Position numbers and translations under genes: made by a program
Notes under the pieces: generated by a model
What the model was told of the DNA's origin: nothing
The model's database searches: none
The model's input: only the letters and a program-made list of their open reading frames with translations
Assembly: GCF_001514285.1 (NCBI RefSeq)
Contig: NZ_KQ949025.1
Location: 313,571 to 377,570, forward strand
Direction of reading: 5' to 3'
Source: Streptomyces sp. DSM 15324
GTDB lineage: Bacteria; Actinomycetota; Actinomycetes; Streptomycetales; Streptomycetaceae
Length of the DNA: 64,000 nt
Shown: piece after piece, positions 1 through 7,087 of the stretch
Layout: every line of letters starts with the position of its first letter
Position numbering within the stretch: position 1 is the first letter of the stretch

Positions 1-1165
1 CCACGTCATGGGTGAGAACCACCCGCGAATTGGCACCGATCCGGGACAGAACGGTCAGCAGGACGTTCCGTTCGAGGGACTGGGCCTCGTCGACGATGAC
101 GAAGGCGTCGTGCAGGGAGCGGCCCCGGATGTGCGTCAGGGGCAGGACCTCCAGCATCCCGCGCGCGGTGACCTCCTCGATGACCTCGCGGGACGTGACG
201 GCCGACAGGGTGTCGAAGACCGCCTGGGCCCAGGGGCTCATCTTCTCGGCCTCGGAACCCGGCAGGTAGCCGAGCTCCTGCCCGCCCACCGCGTACAGCG
301 GACGGAAGACCATCACCTTCTGGTGCTGACGGCGCTCCAGGACCGCCTCCAGGCCGGCGCACAGCGCCAGCGCCGACTTGCCCGTGCCGGCCCGGCCGCC
401 CATCGACACGATCCCGACGTCCGGGTCGAGCAGCAGGTCGAGCGCGATGCGCTGCTCGGCACTGCGGCCCTTGATGCCGAACGCCTCCCGGTCGCCGCGC
501 ACCAGCCGGATGTTGCCGTCCGGGGTGACCCGGCCCAGTGCCTTGCCGCGCTCCGACTGGATGGTCAGACCGGTGTGCACGGGCAGGTCGGCGACCTCCG
601 GGACGTACACGTGTCCTTCCTCGAAGAGGATGTCCACCTGTTCACCCGACAGGCCCAGTTCGGACATTCCGGTCCAGCCGGAGGAGTCCGTGATGGCGAG
701 CTCGGCGCGGTACTCCTCCGCCAGGAGACCGACCGACGACGCCTTGATCCTGAGCGGCAGGTCCTTCGACACGACGGTGACGTCGAACCCCTCGGCCTGC
801 AGGTTGCGGGCGACCGCGAGGATGCGTGAGTCGTTGTCCCCCAGCCGGTAGCCGCTGGGCAGCACGCTGGGGTCCGAGTGGTTGAGCTCGACACGGATGG
901 TGCCGCCCAGCTCCCCGATCGGGATGGGGGCGTCGAGGCGACCGTACTTCACCCGGTAGTCGTCGAGCAGGCGCAGCGCCTGCCGGGCGAAGTAGCCGAG
1001 TTCGGGATGGTGCCGCTTGGCCTCCAGTTCCGTGACCACGACGATGGGGAGCACGACCTCGTGCTCCTCGAAGCGGGTCATGGCGTTCGGGTCGGCCAGC
1101 AGGACGCTGGTGTCGAGAACATAGGTGCGCCGGTCAGGCATACGGCGCTTTGTGCTGGTCACCAC
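1..1165 (-). CDS. PIN-domain/PhoH-family ATPase, 3' end beyond the window
   Basis: The frame begins [20 protein letters not shown], a PIN-domain start ([12 protein letters not shown], first acidic residue in DTS), and continues into a PhoH P-loop domain with the Walker [14 protein letters not shown] and the Walker B/DEAQS box [12 protein letters not shown] near the window edge. This is the YlaK/PhoH2-type fusion of a PIN ribonuclease fold with an RNA-helicase-like ATPase. Biological substrates are poorly defined; cytoplasmic RNA processing is the usual assumption. The C-terminus is missing because the gene runs off position 1. The start is one of two adjacent GTG codons (1165 or 1162); an internal ATG at 1141 would remove eight residues. 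It reads away from uppS on the same strand, about 290 bp downstream of it, so cotranscription is uncertain. Confidence 0.9.
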   Translation of the reverse strand, partial: MVTSTKRRMPDRRTYVLDTSVLLADPNAMTRFEEHEVVLPIVVVTELEAKRHHPELGYFARQALRLLDDYRVKYGRLDAPIPIGELGGTIRVELNHSDPSVLPSGYRLGDNDSRILAVARNLQAEGFDVTVVSKDLPLRIKASSVGLLAEEYRAELAITDSSGWTGMSELGLSGEQVDILFEEGHVYVPEVADLPVHTGLTIQSERGKALGRVTPDGNIRLVRGDREAFGIKGRSAEQRIALDLLLDPDVGIVSMGGRAGTGKSALALCAGLEAVLERRQHQKVMVFRPLYAVGGQELGYLPGSEAEKMSPWAQAVFDTLSAVTSREVIEEVTARGMLEVLPLTHIRGRSLHDAFVIVDEAQSLERNVLLTVLSRIGANSRVVLTHDV

Positions 1166-1458
1166 GGAAGGACGTACCCCCTCGGATGAGGTCGGGGAGC
1201 GACGGAGTGGAGCTGGACCGGTCGACGGCCCCGATGCACGGGCCGGGGACCGGCCCCCCGCTGCTTCTTCCGTGCCGTGACCGCACGGTCGGGCTGGTGC
1301 AAAGGGCCTCCCGGGCGGACGGCCCCGTGCCGCCCGCTGAGGATCCGACACCCGTGGTTCGGGCGTCGACCTGCTTGGCTTATGCCCTCGAAGATGCGCC
1401 GCCATGCCACGGCATATGACGGCGCACCGGTGAACTCCTTGTTACTTCCGCCCCTCGG
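1166..1458. other. Intergenic region with hairpins after uppS
   Basis: No coding frame here has a plausible start and composition. Two inverted repeats stand out. The first, at 1395-1426, pairs TGCGCCG with CGGCGCA and, inside that, ATGCC with GGCAT. It lies about 35-65 nt past the uppS stop on the minus strand and could end that transcript, although no T-run follows. The second is around CGGGCGG...CCGCCCG near 1313-1340. The stretch must also hold the 5' leader of the PhoH-family gene. Confidence 0.35.
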
Positions 1459-2232
1459 TCAGCCGCCGTAACGGCGATGACGTGCCGCGTAGTCGCGCAG
1501 GGCACGCAGGAAGTCGACCTTGCGGAAGGCCGGCCAGAAGACCTCGCAGAAGTAGTACTCCGAGTGGGCCGTCTGCCACAGCATGAAACCCGACAGCCGC
1601 TGTTCGCCGCTGGTGCGGATGACGAGGTCGGGGTCGGGCTGGGCGCCGGTGTAGAGGTGGCGGCCGATCAGGTCGACGCTGACGGACTCGGCGAGGTCCT
1701 CCATGGAGACGCCCCGGTCGGCCGCGTCGGTGATCATCGAGCGCACGGCGTCGGCGATCTCCTGGCGTCCGCCGTAGCCGATGGCGACGTTGACCAGTAT
1801 GCCGTCGACGTGGGCGGTGGCCTGTTCGGCCTCCTTCAGGGCGGTCTGCACATGGGAGGGGAGGATGTCCGGCGTGCCGACGTGGTGGACGCGCCAGCGG
1901 CCGTCGGCGGCGAGGGTGCGGACCACGTCCTCGATGATGCCGAGGAGGGGGACGAGTTCCTCCTGGGGGCGGTCGAGGTTGTCCGTCGACAGCAGCCAGA
2001 GGGTGACGACCTCGACGTCCGTCTCGGTGCACCAGCCGAGGAACTCCTCGATCTTCTCGGCGCCTGCGCGGTGGCCGTGCTCGGTGGTGGACCCCGAGGC
2101 CTTCGCCCAGCGGCGGTTGCCGTCCATGATGACGCCGATGTGCTTGGGCACCTGAGCGTGGTCCAGGTGGCCTTCCACCCGGCGTGCGTACAGCCTGACC
2201 AGAAGGCCGCGCAGCTTGTCGCGCAGGTTCAC
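1459..2232 (-). CDS. uppS: Isoprenyl transferase (cis-prenyltransferase, UppS family)
   Basis: A 257-residue protein of normal family length that condenses isopentenyl diphosphate onto an allylic diphosphate in cis to make polyprenyl diphosphate, the precursor of the bactoprenol carrier for cell-wall and glycan export. The signature HIGVIMDGNRRWAK lies at residues 31-44 with the catalytic Asp37. The distal substrate-binding motif RTSGEQRLSGFMLWQ is also intact. The start ATG at 2232 gives MNLRDKLRGLLVRLY, typical for the family. Streptomyces usually has two cis-prenyltransferases; this one lies next to the PhoH-type gene rather than recO, so it may make a shorter or specialised prenyl chain. 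That is inference. A strong terminator hairpin lies about 130 bp upstream. Confidence 0.93.
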   Translation of the reverse strand: MNLRDKLRGLLVRLYARRVEGHLDHAQVPKHIGVIMDGNRRWAKASGSTTEHGHRAGAEKIEEFLGWCTETDVEVVTLWLLSTDNLDRPQEELVPLLGIIEDVVRTLAADGRWRVHHVGTPDILPSHVQTALKEAEQATAHVDGILVNVAIGYGGRQEIADAVRSMITDAADRGVSMEDLAESVSVDLIGRHLYTGAQPDPDLVIRTSGEQRLSGFMLWQTAHSEYYFCEVFWPAFRKVDFLRALRDYAARHRRYGG

Positions 2233-2355
2233 GTGATGTCAGCCCCTCCGTGCGAGTGCGGTCCCCGCGGGCCAACAGGGTACCGGTGCGGGGCGGTGCG
2301 GTGGGTTGTCGGGTGCGGGCGCGGGGGGTTGGGGCGCGGCGCCGCTCTCTGGTGC

Positions 2356-2397
2356 AAAAAAACGGGCCGGTCCGTGGGGGGGAGACGGACCGGCCCG
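2356..2397 (-). terminator. Perfect intrinsic terminator upstream of uppS
   Basis: Read on the minus strand, a 13-bp perfect stem (ACGGACCGGCCCG pairs with CGGGCCGGTCCGT, 2385-2397 and 2363-2375) is followed by seven T (2362-2356). No recognised gene ends just before it on this strand; the nearest is the methyltransferase gene ending at 3343. It could end that long transcript, end a short RNA from 2400-3340, or act as an attenuator in the uppS leader. Confidence 0.75.
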
Positions 2398-2399
2398 AG

Positions 2400-3342
2400 G
2401 GGGGGTTTCCACCATAACCCTTCGTAAGTGATGCTGCGTGCATCGGCGCGAGACAATTACTCTCCGCGGTCGCTCGGCGACACCCAGATGACCTAACGGG
2501 GCATGATTCATGGGGTTCACATGGCCGGAACGCGGCGGAATCCCAGGGGAATGGCAGCGTTTACCGATGGATGCCGTGGTTTTGGCGTGACTTGGGCGCC
2601 ACTCGGGCAGTTGTCCACCCGTCCCCCCGACGGGCTACCCCGGCCGCTCACGCCCGCTTGACGCGGACGGCGCCGCACAGCCCCCTCCACTGCGCGGTGC
2701 CGCCCGCGCAGCTTTGCTCACGCGAATTACCTGCGCTTGAACTTACGTGAGGCCCACAGCGAATGCGAACCGTTCGCGATAACGATGTGGAAACCTCATG
2801 GAGATTGTGCGCCGGTCTGCGCCGGAGTGAACCGGAATGCCCCTTTCTGCTTGTCCGGCGCCTCTGAGCGGACCGGACACGACCGGGACCGGCAGGCGCA
2901 TGGCGGACAGCTCCGGTCCTCTTTGCCCGCCGCCGTCGGCGCCATGACCCCGGGCATCGGTGGGTAAGAGGCGTCCGCACGACGGCTGGAACGGCAGTTC
3001 CTGGCCAATCCGCTCGCGGCCGGCCCCGAAGGCACCACGGAGATCGTCGCGACCGTGCTCGGCGCGGACGCCCAGGTTCCCCCGGCGGCCGAGCTGTCGG
3101 TCGGCACCCGCGCCGAGGGGACGACACGGACCGGCGAACGGGCCGCGCGGGCCGGTCCGGCGCGGCGTGCTTCGGGCCGAACCGGGGCCCAAGGTGACGT
3201 ACACCCGCCCGCCGCCGACGGCGCCGTGGCCGTCGTACGACCGTCACGGTCGAACCGCTCGGCCGCCTGACGGCCCGCCAGACCTGTGAGCTGCACGAAC
3301 GGGCCGACCGCGGCCGCCGCGGGCCCAGGGTCGGGCGGGCGG
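2400..3342. other. About 0.9 kb without a recognisable gene
   Basis: Several frames are open on both strands but have no family resemblance, poor starts and inconsistent composition. On the plus strand a stretch near 2985-3115 reads ARRLERQFLANPLAAGPEG and looks more protein-like than its surroundings, and another frame near 3235-3300 reads VEPLGRLTARQTCELHERA. Together they could be a decayed gene with frameshifts, but I cannot name a family. A small palindrome GATGC-TGCGT-GCATC lies near 2429-2443. Confidence 0.3.
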
Positions 3343-4188
3343 TCAGACGGGCGGTCTGCGGGCCTCGACGAGGTGGCGGGTGCTGTGGGCGACGAAGGGG
3401 CCCTGCGCGGTGATCTGTTCGTGCAGGGCACGCAGGCGGGGCTCGTAGGCCTCGACGGTGAAGTCCGGCACCATCCAGATCACCTTGCGCAGGAAGTGGA
3501 CGACGGCGGCGATGTCGTGGAACTCGATCCGCAGACGTTCCGCGCGCAGGTCGACGACCTCCAGGCCCGCCGCCTCGGCCTCGGCGCGCTCACGGTCGGG
3601 GTGGCGGTCGTGGCTCGCCCCCTCGGGCTGCGGGCCGAGGAAGTACTCGACCAGTTCGTAGACGCTGCGTGGCCCGACGTGCTGGGCGAAGTACGTCCCG
3701 CCGGGCCGCAGCACGCGGGCGATCTCGCTCCACAGGGGCCGTACCGGATGCCTGCTGCTCACCAGGTCGAACGCGGCGTCGGCGAAGGGCAGCGGGCTCG
3801 TCTCCGGGACGGCGACGACGGCGATGCCGCGCGGCCGCAGGAGGGCGGTGGCCCTGGCGACGTTCGCCGGCCACCCCTCGGTCGCGACGGTGAGGACGGG
3901 GGCGGGGGCGGCGGCTGCGGCGGCCCGCGCGAGGGCGAAGTCCAGGACCTCCCCGCCGCCGGTCTGGAGGTCGAGCACGGCACCGGCACCGGCGAGGCGT
4001 CCGGCAAGGGACACCGCGTACCCCCAGGAGGGCCGTTCCTCGGTCGCCCGCCCCTCGAACCAGGAGAAGTCCCACCCCTCGGTGGGAACGGCGGCGCCCT
4101 CGGCGAGAAGCTCCTGGAAGGTCGTGCCCGCCGTGCCCGTCGAGCCCGCCGTGCCCGTCGTGCCCTGGTGGCGGTCGTCGTCACTCAT
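3343..4188 (-). CDS. Class I SAM-dependent methyltransferase
   Basis: A 281-residue cytoplasmic protein with the Rossmann methyltransferase core: motif I is VLDLQTGGGEVLDFA, followed by an acidic turn after VLTVATEGW, PLPFADAAFDLVSSRH as the post-I/motif IV region, and IARVLRPGGTYFAQHVG as motif V/VI. The N-terminus carries a low-complexity Thr/Gly/Ala stretch and then FQELLAEGAAVPTEGWDFSW, typical of small actinobacterial Methyltransf_11 proteins. The substrate cannot be told from sequence. The start at 4188 (MSDDDRHQG) is preferred over the much longer open frame upstream, which overlaps the next gene and has shadow composition. It lies 50 bp downstream of the DHFR-like gene on the same strand and may be cotranscribed with it. 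Confidence 0.85.
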   Translation of the reverse strand: MSDDDRHQGTTGTAGSTGTAGTTFQELLAEGAAVPTEGWDFSWFEGRATEERPSWGYAVSLAGRLAGAGAVLDLQTGGGEVLDFALARAAAAAAPAPVLTVATEGWPANVARATALLRPRGIAVVAVPETSPLPFADAAFDLVSSRHPVRPLWSEIARVLRPGGTYFAQHVGPRSVYELVEYFLGPQPEGASHDRHPDRERAEAEAAGLEVVDLRAERLRIEFHDIAAVVHFLRKVIWMVPDFTVEAYEPRLRALHEQITAQGPFVAHSTRHLVEARRPPV

Positions 4189-4238
4189 GGGGCGATCGTG
4201 GCAGGTGACCCGCAGTGCCCGCCGCCGGTTATTTGCTC

Positions 4239-4820
4239 TCAGCCCCGCTCGACGTCGTAGCGCAGCAGGACGACGCCGTTGCCGAAGGTGCGGGATTCGG
4301 CGAGGTGCAGGCCCGTGATCGTGCCGGTGTCCGGGAAGAGCGGTTTGCCGCGGCCGATCAGGACGGGGTGGACGTAGAGCCGGATCTGGTCGACGAGCCC
4401 GAGGCGGAGGAACTCGGCGGCGAGATCGGCACCGCCGAGCCCCAGGTCGCCGGGGCCCAGGTCCGCGTGGCGCCCCTCCTTGAGGGCCCGGACCTCCTCC
4501 GGGACGACCTCGCGCACGACGGTGGTGTTCCAGTCGGCGTGCTCCAGCGTGCGGGAGTAGACGTACTTGGGGATCTCCCGCCACAGGGCGGCGAATTCGG
4601 CCGTCACCGCGGGGGCCTCGGGGTCGGCGTCGGCGGTGGGCCAGAAATCGGCCATGAGTTCGTGGGTGACGCGGCCGCTGAGCAGAGCGGCCATCCGGGC
4701 GACGAAGTCGTTGGCGTCCTGGTGGACCTCGTCGTCGACGCGGTGCCACGAGATGTCCCGGTCCGGTCCCTCCATGTATCCGTCCAGGGACACCGACATC
4801 ATCAGGACGATCTTCCGCAT
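4239..4820 (-). CDS. Dihydrofolate reductase family protein (RibD C-terminal domain)
   Basis: A 193-residue single-domain protein starting MRKIVLMMSVSLDGYMEGPD, the hallmark N-terminal strand and loop of the RibD_C/DHFR-like fold. The NADPH-side glycine segment appears as DLGLGGADLAAEFLRLGLVD and is followed by YVHPVLIGRGKPLF. These stand-alone proteins are NAD(P)H-dependent reductases of unknown substrate and should not be called folate or riboflavin enzymes without evidence. The gene is divergent from the DUF192 gene and is followed on the same strand by the methyltransferase gene. Confidence 0.88.
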   Translation of the reverse strand: MRKIVLMMSVSLDGYMEGPDRDISWHRVDDEVHQDANDFVARMAALLSGRVTHELMADFWPTADADPEAPAVTAEFAALWREIPKYVYSRTLEHADWNTTVVREVVPEEVRALKEGRHADLGPGDLGLGGADLAAEFLRLGLVDQIRLYVHPVLIGRGKPLFPDTGTITGLHLAESRTFGNGVVLLRYDVERG

Positions 4821-4893
4821 ACGACGGCCACCTCTTCGTGTCCCGGCTCGCTACCGTGCCGAGGGTAGCGAGGCGAGCGAGGGGATGAGGTCC

Positions 4894-5280
4894 ATGGCGC
4901 GCTGGCACGACGGGTATGCCGAACTGCTCGTGGCGGCGGACGACGGGTCCCCGCTGCGCATCCCCCTGGAGATCGCCGCCTCCTACCGCGCCCGCACCCG
5001 GGGCCTCCTGGGCCGTGACTCTGTCGACGGCGCCCTGCTGCTGACCCCCGCCGGCAGCATCCACACCTTCGGTATGCGCATCTCCCTCGACGTCGCCTAC
5101 CTCGACCGCCACCTGAGGGTCATCGCCGTCCGCACCATGCCCCCCACGCGCCTGGGCCTCCCCCGCCTCCGCTCCCGCCACGTCCTGGAGGCGGCGGCGG
5201 GGGCGATGCGGGGCTGGGGGCTCCGGCCGGGCGTACGCGTCGAGGTGACCGACGTCAGCCCGCCGTCCTCGGGAAGGTGA
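4894..5280 (+). CDS. DUF192 domain-containing protein
   Basis: A 128-residue protein with the DUF192 core: ASYRARTRGLLGRD, then ALLLTPAGSIHTFGMRISLDVAYLD (the family's conserved H-T-F-G-M region), then VRTMPPTRLGLPRL and a C-terminal VLEAAAGAMRGWGLRPGVRV. The family has a small beta-barrel fold; the bacterial function is unknown. Two ATGs are in frame. The second, at 4894, has GAGGGGATGAGG upstream as ribosome binding site; the first, at 4885, sits directly on that sequence. It overlaps the end of the convergent OmpA-family gene by 26 bp. Confidence 0.85.
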   Translation: MARWHDGYAELLVAADDGSPLRIPLEIAASYRARTRGLLGRDSVDGALLLTPAGSIHTFGMRISLDVAYLDRHLRVIAVRTMPPTRLGLPRLRSRHVLEAAAGAMRGWGLRPGVRVEVTDVSPPSSGR

Positions 5281-5872
5281 TCTCCACGCGGCGGTTCTTC
5301 TTGCGGCCCTCTTCCGTGGAGTTGTCGGAGATGGGGTACTGCTCGCCGTAGCCGCGGACCTCGAAGGTGATGGCGGGGTCGTTGAGGTCGCCGGCGAGTT
5401 CCGCCTGGACGGCGTCGGCGCGTTGTTTGGAGAGGACGTCGCCGTGGGCGGAGGAGCCGAGGTTGTCGGTGAAGCCGAAGACACGGACCAGCTTGGTGTT
5501 CTGCTTCTTGATCTCGTCGGCGATCACCGCAATCCGGGCCTTCGCCTCCGGGCCGAGCTTCGCGCTGTCCTTGCCGAACAGGACCTCGGCCTGGAGGGCG
5601 AACGTGACGTCCGCGTTGGTGTCCTCGCGCCGTTCGTCGCCGGACTCGTCCTCCACGACCTGCTTGATGTCGAGGACCTTGGGCGCGGCGAGCGTGCCGC
5701 CCTCGGGGAGCTTGAGGTCGGGGTCGTTGGGGTCCACCTCGACCGGTGCGGAGGCGGTGGCTTCGGTGCCCGGGGGGACGCTGGGGGTGGTGTCGTCGGC
5801 CAGGGAGGCGGGCGCCGTGCCGAGGACGAGGAGGGTGGCGGCGGCCACCGCCAGGGGCAGACGTGGGGTCAT
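5255..5872 (-). CDS. OmpA-family secreted protein at the end of the Tad locus
   Basis: About 205 residues. An N-terminal Sec signal peptide (MTPRLPLAVAAATLLVLGTA, cleavage expected after ASLAD) is followed by a Pro/Asp-rich linker. The OmpA C-terminal peptidoglycan-binding domain has VFGFTDNLGSSAHGDVLSKQ and KQRADAVQAEL, then the YGEQYPISDNSTEEGRKKNR end. A monoderm has no outer membrane, so this protein most likely anchors on peptidoglycan outside the membrane. An alternative GTG start at 5884 overlaps the stop of the preceding lipoprotein gene (GTGA); the ATG at 5872 has GTGAGG six bases upstream and is preferred. Its place as last gene after the lipoprotein suggests an envelope part of the Flp pilus system, by position only. 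Confidence 0.85.
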   Translation of the reverse strand: MTPRLPLAVAAATLLVLGTAPASLADDTTPSVPPGTEATASAPVEVDPNDPDLKLPEGGTLAAPKVLDIKQVVEDESGDERREDTNADVTFALQAEVLFGKDSAKLGPEAKARIAVIADEIKKQNTKLVRVFGFTDNLGSSAHGDVLSKQRADAVQAELAGDLNDPAITFEVRGYGEQYPISDNSTEEGRKKNRRVEITFPRTAG

Positions 5873-5880
5873 GGCCGGCC

Positions 5881-6468
5881 TCACCCGGAGATCTTGACGA
5901 CCGCGCTGGGGAACAGCGGAAGCTGGAAGGTGACCTCCGTGCTGCTCGCCGGCGGCGCGGGGAACTGCAGGAACACGTCGATCGTTTCCCCCGCCTTCAG
6001 CGTCGAGAACCCGGTGGTGGTGAGGGGGCGGCCCTCTGTGTCGCGGAGGACGTAGTAGCGCTTCTTGCTCTTGGAGTCGACGAGGGTGGCTCCGCCGAGG
6101 GACAGTCCGTTGTTGATGATCTCCGTCTCGTTGCCGCTCAGCGCCGAGGGGATCACGGCTTCCGTGCCGCTGTCGTTCTTCAGGTCACCGTTGACAGTGA
6201 TGAAGCCGCCCGAGTCCCGCACGGCCGACGTGATCTGGAGGAGCAGCCCGCTCGGCCCCTTCAGTTCGGCGAGGGGCGCGGCCGACTGGCCTTCCTGGGT
6301 GTCCGGCTGCGATCCGCCGGGCGAGGAGGCGGACGACGAATGCGGCTTCTTGTCGTCGCCACCGCCACCGCCACCGCCACCACACGCGGTCGCGCCGAGG
6401 GAGAGCCCGGCCACGATCGCCAGCGCGGCCATCCCCCGGCGGGCTTTCGCCGTGCATCGCATCTTCAT
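5881..6468 (-). CDS. Secreted lipoprotein of the Tad locus
   Basis: A 195-residue protein with a basic N-terminus, a hydrophobic stretch (GMAALAIVAGLSLGATACGG) ending in a lipobox-like ATAC and then a run of glycines, as in actinobacterial lipoproteins. The mature part reads as a beta-sandwich (LLLQITSAVRDSGGFITVNG, then TLKAGETIDVFLQFPAPPAS), resembling DUF4352-like envelope domains. No enzyme motif is visible. It lies 16 bp after the TadG-like gene and overlaps the start region of the OmpA-family gene, so the three are probably translated from one message. A GTG directly before the ATG (6471) is an alternative start; GGAAG lies upstream. Confidence 0.8.
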   Translation of the reverse strand: MKMRCTAKARRGMAALAIVAGLSLGATACGGGGGGGGDDKKPHSSSASSPGGSQPDTQEGQSAAPLAELKGPSGLLLQITSAVRDSGGFITVNGDLKNDSGTEAVIPSALSGNETEIINNGLSLGGATLVDSKSKKRYYVLRDTEGRPLTTTGFSTLKAGETIDVFLQFPAPPASSTEVTFQLPLFPSAVVKISG

Positions 6469-6484
6469 CACTCTGCTTCCTTCG

Positions 6485-7087
6485 TCAGCCGCTGACCAGG
6501 TGGACGTCGAACAGGTCCTCGGGCCCGGGCAGATCGGTCAGGTCTTCCGGGTCGAGCTCCCAATCGGTTCCGCCGTCGCATCTGAGTGTCGGCAGGACGT
6601 CGACTTCGGCGTCCTCGCCCGGCGGATCGAACGTGCACCGCGGCTCGATCACCGCGACCGCGTCGGCGTGCGCGTGACGGTCCGCCGTGCCGGGCACCAC
6701 CGACTCCCCGACGGTCTTGTCGGTCCGAGCCCTGACCCGGTAGCGCAGGGGTCCGTCCGGGAAACACTGGACCGTCGCTTCGTTCATCTCGGCCAACTGC
6801 TCAGCTCTCGGGCAGTTGTTGCTCCCGCCGTTGCCGTGAAAGATGCCCAGCCATTTCGCGGGGTCGAGCACGTCGAGCACCCACTCGTCGGCGAGCTCTT
6901 TCCGGGTCTCCTGGGCCGCCGCCAGGGCCGCCGCGTCGGCCGCGGTCTGGGCGCCGTTCCTGTTCACCGCCGCCTGGCCCACCGCGAAGTACGCGAGCGC
7001 GAGAAAGAGCAGGCCCGCCACCACCGTGATGTAGATGGGGAAAGCCTGCCCGCCATCACCGAGAAGGCGTGTCCGACGAGCTGTCAG
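6485..7087 (-). CDS. TadG-like pilus assembly protein, apparent CTG start
   Basis: The frame LTARRTRLLGDGGQAFPIYI begins with a DGGQAFPIYITVVAGLLFLA segment, the single N-terminal membrane helix of TadE/TadG (PF13400-like) proteins, followed by AAVNRNGAQTAADAAALAAA, a conserved TadG helix. The rest is an extracellular domain with three or four cysteines. No ATG, GTG or TTG lies in frame at the right place. The only plausible start is CTG at 7087, which overlaps the stop of the pilin gene (CTGA) and has AAGGTGG just upstream. The same frame is open without a stop back through the response regulator gene, so the protein could also be made as part of a longer product; see that entry. Confidence 0.7.
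   Translation of the reverse strand: MTARRTRLLGDGGQAFPIYITVVAGLLFLALAYFAVGQAAVNRNGAQTAADAAALAAAQETRKELADEWVLDVLDPAKWLGIFHGNGGSNNCPRAEQLAEMNEATVQCFPDGPLRYRVRARTDKTVGESVVPGTADRHAHADAVAVIEPRCTFDPPGEDAEVDVLPTLRCDGGTDWELDPEDLTDLPGPEDLFDVHLVSG

Noticed and set aside
1166..1458. A structured leader or riboswitch (for example of the cyclic di-AMP type) upstream of the PhoH-family gene
   Set aside because: Hairpins exist, but the conserved core sequences of known riboswitch classes were not found; the strongest hairpin fits better as the end of uppS transcription.
3343..5484. A 713-codon minus-strand frame that contains the methyltransferase as its C-terminal part
   Set aside because: The upstream part overlaps the DHFR-like and DUF192 genes and has shadow composition; the methyltransferase starts properly at 4188.
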